A stretch of DNA of 37,025 nt from Faecalicatena contorta (GCF_021531995.1 NZ_JAFBIZ010000018.1:1-37025); one strand, 5' to 3'; counted from the stretch's first letter, positions 24,756 to 32,860 are shown. Notes: a model not told the origin generated them from the sequence alone. Program-made: numbers and translations.

Positions 24756-26087
24756 ATGGCAAAGAATATGTTATTGGAATTTCTGGAACAGAAAAAGTAT
24801 AAAGAATTGAAAGAGATGATGTCTGCATATAATCCGGTTGATCTGGCAGAATTGCTGATAGAACTGGATAATAAGGATCTTGCGATGGTATTCCGGATGA
24901 TAGATAAGGATGATGCGGCAAGGGTATTCTCCTATATGGATGATGACCAGCAGCAGATGCTTTTGAACAGCTTTAACAGCGGAGAGATCAGATATATCCT
25001 GGATTCTCTGTCTTCCGATGATGCGGCAGATATTCTGGAGGATATGCCTGCCAATGTTGTAAACCGGCTTCTGAATCAGGTGAGTGAAGATACAAGGGCT
25101 GATATTAACCGCCTTTTGAAATACCCGGAGGACAGTGCGGGAAGCATTATGACGGTTGAGTATATTGATCTCTCTCCGGATATGACCGTGAAGCAGGCGC
25201 TGGATAAGATACGCAGAGTCGGGATTCACAGTGAGACAGTGTATACCTGTTATGTAGTAGACAAACGAAAACTTGTGGGAATTGTTACGGCAGAAGCGTT
25301 GATGACAAATGAAAAAGATGTTCAGATCAAAGAATTGATGCGTGAAAATTATATTTATATCCGGACGAGTGATGATCAGGAGGATGCCGCGAAGCTGTTC
25401 CGTAAATATGGTCTGATTGCCATTCCGGTTCTGGATGATGAAGGATATATCGTTGGAATTGTAACATTTGATGATGCAATTGGAGTCCTGACGGATGAGA
25501 CAACAGAGGATATTCATAAGATGGCTGCGATATCATCCAGTGAGGATGCGTATCTGAAGACTTCAGTATTTCAACATGCAAAGAACAGGATTCCGTGGCT
25601 TCTGGTTTTGATGTTTACTTCTGCGGTTACAGGAATCATTATCAGCCGCTATGAGAATGCATTTGCGGCAATCCCGCTTCTGGTGTCCTTTATGCCGATG
25701 TTGATGGATACCGGCGGAAACTGCGGAGCACAGAGCTCAACGTTGGTTATTCGCGGCCTTGCAGTGGATGAACTCCGGTTTAAGGATCTGCCTGCGATTG
25801 TGTGGAAAGAATTCCGTGTATCCCTGATTGTGGGACTGGTGCTTGCGGCGGCAAACGGACTTCGGATCTTTTTGATGTACTGGGATGCAAAGATGGCGGT
25901 TGTCATTGCCTTATCGCTGATCGGAACGGTTATGATTGCAAAGATGGTGGGATGTATGCTGCCGATTCTGGCGAAACAGATGCATTTTGACCCGGCAATT
26001 ATGGCATCACCGCTGATTACAACGATCGTCGATACCTGTTCGATCATGATCTATTTCCGGATTGCAACGTTTGCGTTTCATCTGTGA
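24756..26087 (+). CDS. mgtE: MgtE-type magnesium transporter
   Basis: A 443-residue Mg2+ channel/transporter. Domains: the MgtE N domain of helical repeats (about 1-115, e.g. LDSLSSDDAADILEDMP); two CBS domains (about 125-245, e.g. DSAGSIMTVEYIDLS and RKYGLIAIPVLDDEGYIVGIVT); the connecting helix; and the membrane domain (about 280-443) with PLLVSFMPMLMDTGGNCGAQSSTLVIRGLA and the Asp-rich exit SPLITTIVDTCSIMIYF. ATG 24756 is chosen because AAGGAGG (24741-24747) lies 8 nt before it; the open frame extends back into the terminator. Expression is probably set by the attenuator just upstream. Confidence 0.95.
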   Translation: MAKNMLLEFLEQKKYKELKEMMSAYNPVDLAELLIELDNKDLAMVFRMIDKDDAARVFSYMDDDQQQMLLNSFNSGEIRYILDSLSSDDAADILEDMPANVVNRLLNQVSEDTRADINRLLKYPEDSAGSIMTVEYIDLSPDMTVKQALDKIRRVGIHSETVYTCYVVDKRKLVGIVTAEALMTNEKDVQIKELMRENYIYIRTSDDQEDAAKLFRKYGLIAIPVLDDEGYIVGIVTFDDAIGVLTDETTEDIHKMAAISSSEDAYLKTSVFQHAKNRIPWLLVLMFTSAVTGIIISRYENAFAAIPLLVSFMPMLMDTGGNCGAQSSTLVIRGLAVDELRFKDLPAIVWKEFRVSLIVGLVLAAANGLRIFLMYWDAKMAVVIALSLIGTVMIAKMVGCMLPILAKQMHFDPAIMASPLITTIVDTCSIMIYFRIATFAFHL

Positions 26088-26148
26088 TTCATAGCTTTTA
26101 GAAAAAAGAGTTCAATGATAAAATAAAGAAAAACAGGAGGAAACGATC

Positions 26149-26625
26149 ATGAGAAGAAAAGACAGAGAAGTAACGGATCAGAAAGAGATACAGCATATAT
26201 TTGATACATGTAAAGTCTGCAGGCTTGGATTGCAGGACGAGGATGGCGTGTATATTGTGCCTGTGAATTATGGTTATTGTATGGAAAATGAAACATATAT
26301 CCTTTATTTTCATGGTGCAAAGGAAGGGAAAAAGATAGATCTGATACAGAAAAATCCGCGTGCAGGAATAGAACTGGACTGTGGACATGAGCTGGTTGCG
26401 GGAGCTACTGCCTGTCAGTACAGTTATTATTATGGCAGTATTATTGGGAAAGGGAAAGCGGAGATAGTCGAAGATCCGCAGGAAAAATCAAGAGCTCTGG
26501 CTGTAATTATGAAGCATCAGACCGGGCGTGAATTTGATGAATTTGAGAAAAATCCGAAGCTGGAAAAAACAGTAGCAATTATAAAAGTGACGCTTGAAGA
26601 ATGCAGTTGTAAAAAGCATGCATAA
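26149..26625 (+). CDS. Pyridoxamine 5'-phosphate oxidase-like flavin-binding protein (NimA group)
   Basis: A 158-residue split-barrel flavin-binding protein. It begins MRRKDREVTDQKEIQHIFDTC, the usual opening of the NimA-like group, and contains VYIVPVNYGYCMENETYILYFHGAKEGKKIDLIQKNP near residues 37-70. Homologues bind FMN or haem; some are linked to nitroimidazole reduction, but resistance should not be assumed. Cysteines cluster at the C-terminus (ECSCKKHA). AGGAGG at 26135-26140 is the ribosome-binding site. It is 61 nt after mgtE and has no clear link to it. Confidence 0.85.
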   Translation: MRRKDREVTDQKEIQHIFDTCKVCRLGLQDEDGVYIVPVNYGYCMENETYILYFHGAKEGKKIDLIQKNPRAGIELDCGHELVAGATACQYSYYYGSIIGKGKAEIVEDPQEKSRALAVIMKHQTGREFDEFEKNPKLEKTVAIIKVTLEECSCKKHA

Positions 26626-26664
26626 AATCTATAGGAAAAGAGAATGTTTATAGTCAATTAATGC

Positions 26665-26693
26665 TTTAAATCAGCAAAGTGTTATGGTATACT
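26665..26693 (+). promoter_or_regulatory. Promoter for the paaK-iorAB cluster
   Basis: TATACT (26688-26693) with TGG before it is an extended -10; TTTAAA (26665-26670) is a weak -35 at 17 nt. It is the only likely promoter seen before the arylacetate cluster. Confidence 0.55.
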
Positions 26694-26704
26694 GTTAAAA
26701 GACG

Positions 26705-26758
26705 GGCCTGGATGGATCCGGGCCTATTTACATGGACTTTTTGGGGAAGCATTTCCCC
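26705..26758 (+). promoter_or_regulatory. Two-hairpin 5' leader before paaK
   Basis: GGCCTGGA (26705-26712) pairs with TCCGGGCC (26717-26724) over a TGGA loop, and GGGGAA (26743-26748) pairs with TTCCCC (26753-26758) over GCAT. The paaK ribosome-binding site GAAGGAGG follows at 26768-26775. No T tract directly follows either stem. The role may be message stability or regulation; no known riboswitch class is recognised. Confidence 0.5.
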
Positions 26759-26781
26759 TTAATTATGAAGGAGGAAATCAC

Positions 26782-28092
26782 ATGATTTGGGCAAAGGAAG
26801 AGACTCTGCCGAGAGCTGAGATTGAGAAGATTCAGTTGGAAAAATTGAAAAAGACGGTGCATTATATCTATGATAGAGTGGAACCATACCGTAAGAAGAT
26901 GGATGAGGCAGGCGTAAAGCCGGACGATATTCAAAGTCTGGACGATCTGCGCAGACTGCCGTTTACATACAAAAAAGACTTCAAAGACAATTATCCGATG
27001 GGGATGTTTGCAGTAGACAAAAAAGAACTGGTACGTTTTCATGCAAGTTCCGGAACAACCGGAAAGCCGACGGTGGTAGGCTATACCAGAAATGATCTGG
27101 ACATGTGGCTGAATAATGTGGCACGTATTGCCTGTATGGGTGGTGCTACGGAAGAGGATGTGGCACAGATCGCGTTTGGATACGGAACGTTTACGGGAGC
27201 ACTGGGATTGCATGGAGGCCTGGAGAAGATCGGTGCATCTGTAATTCCGATGTCATCCGGCAATACAAAAAAGCAGATTATGTTCATGCAGGATATCGGA
27301 ACCACACTGCTCGTTGCAACACCATCTTATGCATTGCATCTGGGAGAAGAGATCCGTGCAAGAGGAATGGATCCTGCGAAAGATCTGAAGGTTCATATCG
27401 GTCTGTTCGGCGGAGAAGGTATGACCGAGCCGATGCGTGATGAGATGCACAAGGTATGGGGAGACCAGTTCTTATGTACACAGAACTACGGAATGAGTGA
27501 GCTGTGTGGACCGGGTGTATCCGGGGAATGTGAACAGTTATGTGGAATGCATATCAATGAAGACTGGTTCATACCTGAGATCATCGATCCGGAGACAGAA
27601 GAAGTCCTCCCGCCGGGAGAACTTGGGGAACTTGTAATTACCTGTCTCGGAAAAGAAGCACTTCCGCTGGTACGCTACAGAACCGGCGATCTGACAAGAT
27701 TGTTTTACGAACCGTGTAAGTGTGGAAGAACAACGGTGCGTATGGAAAATCTGTCTGGACGTGCAGATGATATGTTGGTTATCCGCGGCGTCAATGTATT
27801 CCCGACACAGATCGAAGAGGTACTGCTTCAGATTCCGGAGATCGGACCGCATTATGAGATTCTGGTAGAGAGAAAGAATCGTCTGGATGTTATGACGATC
27901 ACAGTTGAACTGGTAGATGACAGACTGCTCGACAGTTATTCCAAACTGAGTGATCTGGAACAGAAGATCAAGAAGGGACTGAAAGCGCAGCTTGGTCTTG
28001 CAACACAGATCAAACTGGTTGCTCCTTATTCACTTCAGAGATTTGAAGGAAAAGCAAAAAGAGTTACAGATTTACGAAAGGATGGATTATAA
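26782..28092 (+). CDS. paaK: Phenylacetate-CoA ligase family protein (first copy)
   Basis: A 436-residue AMP-forming ligase that activates phenylacetate or a related arylacetate with CoA and ATP. Landmarks: the phosphate-binding SSGTTGKPTVVGYT near residues 90-103, GMSELCGPGVSGEC near 238-251, RYRTGDLTRLF near 298, and the C-terminal FEGKAKRVTDLRK carrying the adenylation lysine. The length is typical of PaaK. It is the first gene of paaK-iorA-iorB-ACT-paaK-ACT; iorA starts two bases after its stop. Its ring preference (phenyl, hydroxyphenyl or indolyl) cannot be read from sequence. A paralogue is encoded 2.8 kb downstream. Confidence 0.93.
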   Translation: MIWAKEETLPRAEIEKIQLEKLKKTVHYIYDRVEPYRKKMDEAGVKPDDIQSLDDLRRLPFTYKKDFKDNYPMGMFAVDKKELVRFHASSGTTGKPTVVGYTRNDLDMWLNNVARIACMGGATEEDVAQIAFGYGTFTGALGLHGGLEKIGASVIPMSSGNTKKQIMFMQDIGTTLLVATPSYALHLGEEIRARGMDPAKDLKVHIGLFGGEGMTEPMRDEMHKVWGDQFLCTQNYGMSELCGPGVSGECEQLCGMHINEDWFIPEIIDPETEEVLPPGELGELVITCLGKEALPLVRYRTGDLTRLFYEPCKCGRTTVRMENLSGRADDMLVIRGVNVFPTQIEEVLLQIPEIGPHYEILVERKNRLDVMTITVELVDDRLLDSYSKLSDLEQKIKKGLKAQLGLATQIKLVAPYSLQRFEGKAKRVTDLRKDGL

Positions 28093-28093
28093 G

Positions 28094-29842
28094 ATGTCAG
28101 AAAAAGTTATTATGCTCGGTAATGAAGCAATTGCCCGCGGAGCTTATGAAGCAGGTGTAAAAGTATCTGCAGCGTATCCGGGAACACCGAGTACGGAGAT
28201 TAGTGAAAATCTTGTGAAATATAAAGATGATCTTTATTGTGAATGGTCCCCGAATGAGAAGGTGGCGACAGAAGTAGCGATTGGAGCATCCGTTGCGGGA
28301 GTACGTGCAATGTCCTGCATGAAGCATGTGGGATTTAATGTTGCAGCTGACCCTGCATATACGGTTTCTTATATGGGAGTCAACGGAGGACTTGTGATCG
28401 TGGTTGCAGATGATCCGGGACTTTACAGCTCTCAGAATGAACAGGATACCCGAATGGTGGCAAGAGCAGCACAGCTCCCGGTACTGGAGCCTTCTGACAG
28501 TTCAGAGGCAAAGGAATTCATGAAGCTTGCATTTGATTTAAGCGAACAGTTCGATCGCCCGTTTGTATTCCGCACAACGACCAGGCTGGCACATTCACAG
28601 GGAGTTGTGGAACTGAATGAGCGAAAAGAGATTGAAGATAAACCATATGTGAAAGATATTCGCAAGACAGTTATGATGCCGGGAAACGCAAAGCTTCGTC
28701 ATGTTGAGATCGAAAAACGGAATCTGGAGCTTGCAGAGGCTGCGAATACACTTCCGGTCAACCGTGTGGAGATGAACGATACGAAGATTGGTGTGATCAC
28801 CAGTGGTATCCCGTATCAGTATGTAAAGGAAGCAATGCCGGAAGCTTCTGTATTGAAGCTTGGTATGGTAAATCCGTTGCCTAGAAAGCTGATTGAAGAT
28901 TTTGCGTCTAAGGTTGAAACGGTATATATCGTAGAAGAGCTGGATCCTGTGATTGAAGAACAGGTAAAATCCTGGGGAATCAAAGCTGTCGGAAAAGAGA
29001 TATTCACAGTTCAGGGAGAATACAGTGCCAATATGATCCGCACGGCGATTCTGGGGCAGAAACTTGATATTGCCGCACCTGCGCAGGCACCGGGAAGACC
29101 GCCGATCCTCTGTCCGGGATGTCCGCACAGAAGTGTATATTATGTGTTGAACAAGTTAAAACTGAACGCAGCAGGAGACATCGGATGTTATACACTGGGA
29201 GCGGTTGCACCACTGAGTGTTGTGGATACTACGATCTGTATGGGAGCGAGTATTTCCAGTCTGCATGGAATGGAAAAAGCAAAAGGAAAAGATTATATCA
29301 AGAACTGGGTAGCTGTGATCGGTGATTCTACATTTCTGCATACCGGCGTGAATTCTCTGATGAACATGATGTACAACCAGGCAACAGGAACTGTGTTGAT
29401 TCTTGATAATTCGACAACCGGAATGACGGGACATCAGGATCATGCAGCTACAGGAAAGACTCTGCAGGGTGATCCGACTTATGCAATTGATATTCCGAAG
29501 CTCTGTCGTGCGATTGGAGTAAAGAATGTTATTGAAGTGAATGCATTTGATATTCAGACACTTGAAAAGGTTGTAAAAGAAGAAGTTGCCAGAGATGAGG
29601 TTTCTGTCATCATTACGAAAACACCTTGTGTATTGTTAAGTAAGGCGAAGAAACCGCTGTATATCACACATCCGGATAAATGTAAAAAATGTGGCATGTG
29701 TATGAAACCGGGATGTCCGGCTATGACAAAGAAACCGGATGGAACGATCTGCATTGATGATACCATGTGTACGGGTTGTGGACTCTGTGCAAGTTTATGT
29801 AAGTTTGATGCGATCGAATTAGTAAAGGAAGGTGACAGATAA
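28094..29842 (+). CDS. iorA: Indolepyruvate:ferredoxin oxidoreductase, alpha subunit
   Basis: IorA of 582 residues binds thiamine diphosphate and converts an arylpyruvate plus CoA to an arylacetyl-CoA, CO2 and reduced ferredoxin, with the beta subunit. Evidence: VSAAYPGTPSTEIS near residues 20-33, CPGCPHRSVYYVLNKL near 341-356, the ThDP motif region GDSTFLHTG...LDNSTTGMTGHQDH near 410-450, and a C-terminal two-cluster ferredoxin domain (CKKCGMCMKPGCP and CTGCGLCASLCKF). The open frame extends back into paaK to 27992, but ATG 28094 with AAAGGA at 28078-28083 gives the family N-terminus. It overlaps iorB by one base (TAATG). Confidence 0.95.
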   Translation: MSEKVIMLGNEAIARGAYEAGVKVSAAYPGTPSTEISENLVKYKDDLYCEWSPNEKVATEVAIGASVAGVRAMSCMKHVGFNVAADPAYTVSYMGVNGGLVIVVADDPGLYSSQNEQDTRMVARAAQLPVLEPSDSSEAKEFMKLAFDLSEQFDRPFVFRTTTRLAHSQGVVELNERKEIEDKPYVKDIRKTVMMPGNAKLRHVEIEKRNLELAEAANTLPVNRVEMNDTKIGVITSGIPYQYVKEAMPEASVLKLGMVNPLPRKLIEDFASKVETVYIVEELDPVIEEQVKSWGIKAVGKEIFTVQGEYSANMIRTAILGQKLDIAAPAQAPGRPPILCPGCPHRSVYYVLNKLKLNAAGDIGCYTLGAVAPLSVVDTTICMGASISSLHGMEKAKGKDYIKNWVAVIGDSTFLHTGVNSLMNMMYNQATGTVLILDNSTTGMTGHQDHAATGKTLQGDPTYAIDIPKLCRAIGVKNVIEVNAFDIQTLEKVVKEEVARDEVSVIITKTPCVLLSKAKKPLYITHPDKCKKCGMCMKPGCPAMTKKPDGTICIDDTMCTGCGLCASLCKFDAIELVKEGDR

Positions 29843-30411
29843 TGGCAACAAAGAATATAATGATTGTTGGAGTCGGCGGTCAGGGAACGTTGCTTACCAG
29901 CAGAATCCTGGGCGGGCTTGCCATTGCCGGCGGTTATGATGTAAAGCTTTCCGAAGTACATGGTATGGCACAGCGTGGAGGAAGTGTTGTTACATTCGTT
30001 CGTTACGGAGAAAATGTGGCAGAGCCGATCGTTGAAGAAGGACAGGCAGATGTGATCATTGCTTTTGAGAGACTGGAAGCACTTCGATATGCACATTTTC
30101 TGAAAAGAGACGGAGTACTGATTATCAATGACTGGAGAATCGATCCGATGCCGGTTGTGATCGGTGCCGCGGAATATCCGGAAAATATTATAGAGACTCT
30201 GGAAAAGGATCATAAAGTATATACGGTAAATGCAACCGAAGAATCCAAAAAGCTTGGCAATCCAAGAGTGTTCAATCTGATCGTGCTTGGAATTGCGGCG
30301 CAGCATATGGATTTTTCAAAGGAACAATGGTATGACGTGATTGAAAGAACGGTACCGCCGAAGACGATCGAGATCAACAAAAAGGCATTTGATGTAGGAT
30401 ACCAATTATAA
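29842..30411 (+). CDS. iorB: Indolepyruvate:ferredoxin oxidoreductase, beta subunit
   Basis: IorB, the gamma-domain partner of IorA, has 189 residues. It begins NIMIVGVGGQGTLLTSRILGG (the conserved GxGGQG), followed by KLSEVHGMAQRGGSVVTFVRYG near residues 36-57, both diagnostic. The one-base overlap with iorA ensures coupled translation and matched subunit amounts. The complex is cytoplasmic and oxygen-sensitive. An ACT-domain gene follows after 18 nt. Confidence 0.95.
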   Translation: MATKNIMIVGVGGQGTLLTSRILGGLAIAGGYDVKLSEVHGMAQRGGSVVTFVRYGENVAEPIVEEGQADVIIAFERLEALRYAHFLKRDGVLIINDWRIDPMPVVIGAAEYPENIIETLEKDHKVYTVNATEESKKLGNPRVFNLIVLGIAAQHMDFSKEQWYDVIERTVPPKTIEINKKAFDVGYQL

Positions 30412-30429
30412 TATAAGGAGGATGAAGAA

Positions 30430-30849
30430 GTGATCAGGCAATTATCAGTATTTGTGGAAAACAAACCGGGAAGTCTTATGGATGTTACTTCCAGGCTTAC
30501 GGAAGCACATGTGAACATTCGTGCAGTTGCAACTTTTGATACTCCGGAATTTGGAATTCTCCGACTGGTAGTCGATAAACCGGACGAGGCTAAAAATTAT
30601 CTGACGGAACGCGGATTTGTTGTAAGAATCCATGAGGTAATGGGAGTAGAACTGGAAGATAGAAAGGGCAATCTGAATCAGATGCTGGCAATTCTGGCAG
30701 ATGGCAAAATTAATGTCAATTATATCTATTCATTTGTTATTCGTGAAGAAAAGGCACCGGTTATGGTATTTTGTACCGATGATTATGAGAAAGCTGCAAC
30801 AATCCTGAGCGACGCGGGTGTCAAGATTGTTGAAGAAAAAGATCTGTAA
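30430..30849 (+). CDS. Tandem ACT-domain protein (first copy)
   Basis: A 139-residue protein made of two ACT domains and nothing else: the first (residues 1-70) begins IRQLSVFVENKPGSLMDVTSRL, the second (72-139) contains GNLNQMLAILADGKINVNYIYSFV. ACT domains usually bind amino acids and control enzymes. It starts with GTG, preceded by AAGGAGG at 30415-30421. Its place between iorB and the second paaK, and the second copy behind that paaK, suggest it senses an aromatic amino acid for this pathway. Effector and partner are inferred. Confidence 0.87.
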   Translation: MIRQLSVFVENKPGSLMDVTSRLTEAHVNIRAVATFDTPEFGILRLVVDKPDEAKNYLTERGFVVRIHEVMGVELEDRKGNLNQMLAILADGKINVNYIYSFVIREEKAPVMVFCTDDYEKAATILSDAGVKIVEEKDL

Positions 30850-30906
30850 GGATTGATCTCCGAAGGGAATCGGAGAAAGAATAAAACGAAGGATAGGAGT
30901 AAAGAG

Positions 30907-32238
30907 ATGGCAAGAGTAACACTGGAAAACTGGAAAGAAAGAATCAGAGACCCCAAAATTGAGTGTATGAGCAGAGACGAGATGCGTGCACTTCAGAGCG
31001 AAAGACTTGTGAAACAGGTAAAGAACGTGTATGATCATGTCGCATTTTATCGCAACAAGATGGATGCGATGGGAATTGAGCCTGGAGATATCAAGGGAAT
31101 TGAAGACATCAATAAGCTTCCGTTTACAACAAAGGAAGACTTAAGAGACAATTATCCATTTGGCCTTCTGGCAGTTCCGCAGGAAAAGATTGCAAGAGTA
31201 CAGGGGACATCTGGAACGACCGGAAAACTGACACTTGCATCTTACACACAGAAAGACGTTGATGTGTGGGGAGAATGTGTGGCAAGAGGTCTCGCTATGG
31301 CCGGCCTTACTTCTGCTGACCGCATTCATGTCTGCTATGGATATGGTCTGTTTACAGGAGGCATGGGACTGGATCTGGGAGCAAGAGAACTTGGAGCTAT
31401 GGCAATTCCAATGTCTGCCGGAAACACGAAGAGACAGTTGATGTGTATGGAAGACTTCGGAGCAACAGCAATTGCATGTACACCTTCTTATGCACTGTAT
31501 CTGGCAGAAGCAGCGAATGAGGCAGGTATTGTAGATCGTCTGCAGCTGAAGGCAGGTATCCACGGTGCAGAACCATGGACAGTAGAGATGCGTAAGAAGA
31601 TTGAAGAACTTCTGAATATCAACTGTTTCGATATCTACGGACTGTGTGAGATTACAGGGCCGGGTGTTGCTCTGGAATGTATCCACCACAGTGGAATGCA
31701 TGTTTATGAAGATTATTTCTATCCGGAAGTACTGAATCCAGCTGATCAGAGTGCATGTGCAGACGGAGAGACCGGAGAACTGGTATTTACTACCCTTGCA
31801 AAAGAAGGTATGCCTTTACTCAGATACAGAACAAAGGATCTGACCAGTATTGATCATTCTGTCTGTGAATGTGGAAGAACACTTCCGAGAATTCAGAAAT
31901 TCAAAGGCCGGACAGATGATATGAAGGTTATCCGCGGCGTGAATGTATTCCCGACACAGGTTGAGACTGCATTGCTGTCCATGGGTGGCGGCGTGGCACC
32001 ACACTATATGATGATCGTGGACAGAGAAAATAATCTGGACGTTCTTACAGTTATGGTAGAAGTAGATGAAAAATACTTCTCTGATGAGATCCGTAAGCTG
32101 GATGAATTGAAGAATAAGGTTGCAGCTGTTCTGAAACAGGCACTTGGCGTATCCGTAAAAGTTAAACTGGTAGAGCCAAAGACCATTCAGAGAAGTGAAG
32201 GAAAAGCGAAACGTGTCATAGATAATCGTGGTTTGTAA
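30907..32238 (+). CDS. paaK: Phenylacetate-CoA ligase family protein (second copy)
   Basis: A 443-residue paralogue of the first PaaK. It has GTSGTTGKLTLASYT near residues 100-114 for the phosphate loop, GLCEITGPGVALEC near 250, RYRTKDLTSID near 307 and the catalytic C-terminal SEGKAKRVIDNRGL. Relative to the first copy, the loop residues after TTGK and the GLCEIT segment differ, so substrate range may differ. ATG 30907 with GGATAGGAG (30890-30898) is chosen over the upstream frame start at 30853. The gene is flanked on both sides by tandem ACT genes. Confidence 0.93.
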   Translation: MARVTLENWKERIRDPKIECMSRDEMRALQSERLVKQVKNVYDHVAFYRNKMDAMGIEPGDIKGIEDINKLPFTTKEDLRDNYPFGLLAVPQEKIARVQGTSGTTGKLTLASYTQKDVDVWGECVARGLAMAGLTSADRIHVCYGYGLFTGGMGLDLGARELGAMAIPMSAGNTKRQLMCMEDFGATAIACTPSYALYLAEAANEAGIVDRLQLKAGIHGAEPWTVEMRKKIEELLNINCFDIYGLCEITGPGVALECIHHSGMHVYEDYFYPEVLNPADQSACADGETGELVFTTLAKEGMPLLRYRTKDLTSIDHSVCECGRTLPRIQKFKGRTDDMKVIRGVNVFPTQVETALLSMGGGVAPHYMMIVDRENNLDVLTVMVEVDEKYFSDEIRKLDELKNKVAAVLKQALGVSVKVKLVEPKTIQRSEGKAKRVIDNRGL

Positions 32239-32253
32239 GAGGGAGGAAATAGT

Positions 32254-32697
32254 ATGGGTATGAGTAATACAGTTCAGCAGTTATCAGTTTTTCTGGAAAA
32301 CAGAGAAGGACGCCTGGAGGAAGTTCTGGATGTTCTGGCAAGAAATGATGTGAATATCGTTGCACTGAGCCTTGCAGACACTTCCGATTATGGGATGCTT
32401 CGTATGATCGTGTCTGATCCGCATAAAGGACGTGCAGCGTTAAAGGAAGATGGAATTACTGCAATGCTTACAGATGTAGTGGCACTGCGTGTTCCACATG
32501 CGACAGGATCGCTCAGCAAGGCAATGCATCAGATCGTGGAAGGTGAAGTGAACATAGAATATATGTATGCATTTGCTAACGGAAATGATGCGGCAGCAGT
32601 TCTTAAGAGTGATGATCCGGCGAGAGTGATCGACATCCTGAAAGGAAGCGGCTTTGATGTATATACTGCAGACGAAGCTTACAGCGCAAATCAATAA
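32254..32697 (+). CDS. Tandem ACT-domain protein (second copy)
   Basis: A 147-residue paralogue of the ACT protein before the second paaK. It begins VQQLSVFLENREGRLEEVLDVL and has a second ACT unit GSLSKAMHQIVEGEVNIEYMYAFA near residues 90-113. The two copies share the QLSVF-EN-xG opening. GGGAGG at 32240-32245 is the ribosome-binding site; an in-frame ATG also lies at 32260. It closes the arylacetate cluster and is followed by a strong terminator. Aromatic amino acid sensing is an inference from context. Confidence 0.87.
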   Translation: MGMSNTVQQLSVFLENREGRLEEVLDVLARNDVNIVALSLADTSDYGMLRMIVSDPHKGRAALKEDGITAMLTDVVALRVPHATGSLSKAMHQIVEGEVNIEYMYAFANGNDAAAVLKSDDPARVIDILKGSGFDVYTADEAYSANQ

Positions 32698-32721
32698 CAT
32701 GTAATAAGTAATAAGCGATAG

Positions 32722-32764
32722 AAAGGGACTGTTGTAAAATATATTTTTACACAGTCCCTTTAAA
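32722..32764 (+). terminator. Strong terminator closing the paaK-iorAB-ACT cluster
   Basis: AAAGGGACTGT (32722-32732) pairs with ACAGTCCCTTT (32751-32761), and GTAAAA/TTTTAC extends the stem inside. The 3' arm ends in T and A bases rather than a long T run, but the long A/T-flanked stem is symmetrical and may act in both directions. It separates the cluster from the pilus promoter. Confidence 0.8.
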
Positions 32765-32771
32765 TACAGGA

Positions 32772-32800
32772 TTGATTTCCTGGACAGAATGTGCTATGAT
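32772..32800 (+). promoter_or_regulatory. Sigma-A promoter for the sortase/pilus locus
   Basis: TTGATT (32772-32777), a 17-nt spacer and TATGAT (32795-32800) lie about 97 nt before the sortase start. Two dyads follow in the leader. Confidence 0.72.
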
Positions 32801-32811
32801 AGCAACAACTC

Positions 32812-32860
32812 GATATTACGCTCTGTAATATCAATTATCTTTTTGCAGTTTCTGCAGAAA
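32812..32860. promoter_or_regulatory. Two dyads in the pilus operon leader
   Basis: GATATTAC-GCTCT-GTAATATC (32812-32832) is a perfect 8-bp inverted repeat, followed by CTTTTT (32840-32844). TTTCTGCAGAAA (32849-32860) is a perfect 12-bp palindrome. The first could be an RNA hairpin with attenuator-like tail or a repressor site; the second looks like a protein-binding site. Neither has been matched to a regulator. Confidence 0.5.

Noticed and set aside
24771-25517. 248-codon minus-strand frame opposite mgtE
   Set aside because: It is the antisense shadow of a well-supported gene, with Ile/His-rich low-complexity translation.
26149-26625. Nitroimidazole resistance gene
   Set aside because: The protein is in the same broad flavin-binding family as NimA, but family membership alone does not show resistance.
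29554-30306. 250-codon minus-strand frame opposite iorA/iorB
   Set aside because: It spans the junction of two certain genes antisense and shows no recognisable domain.
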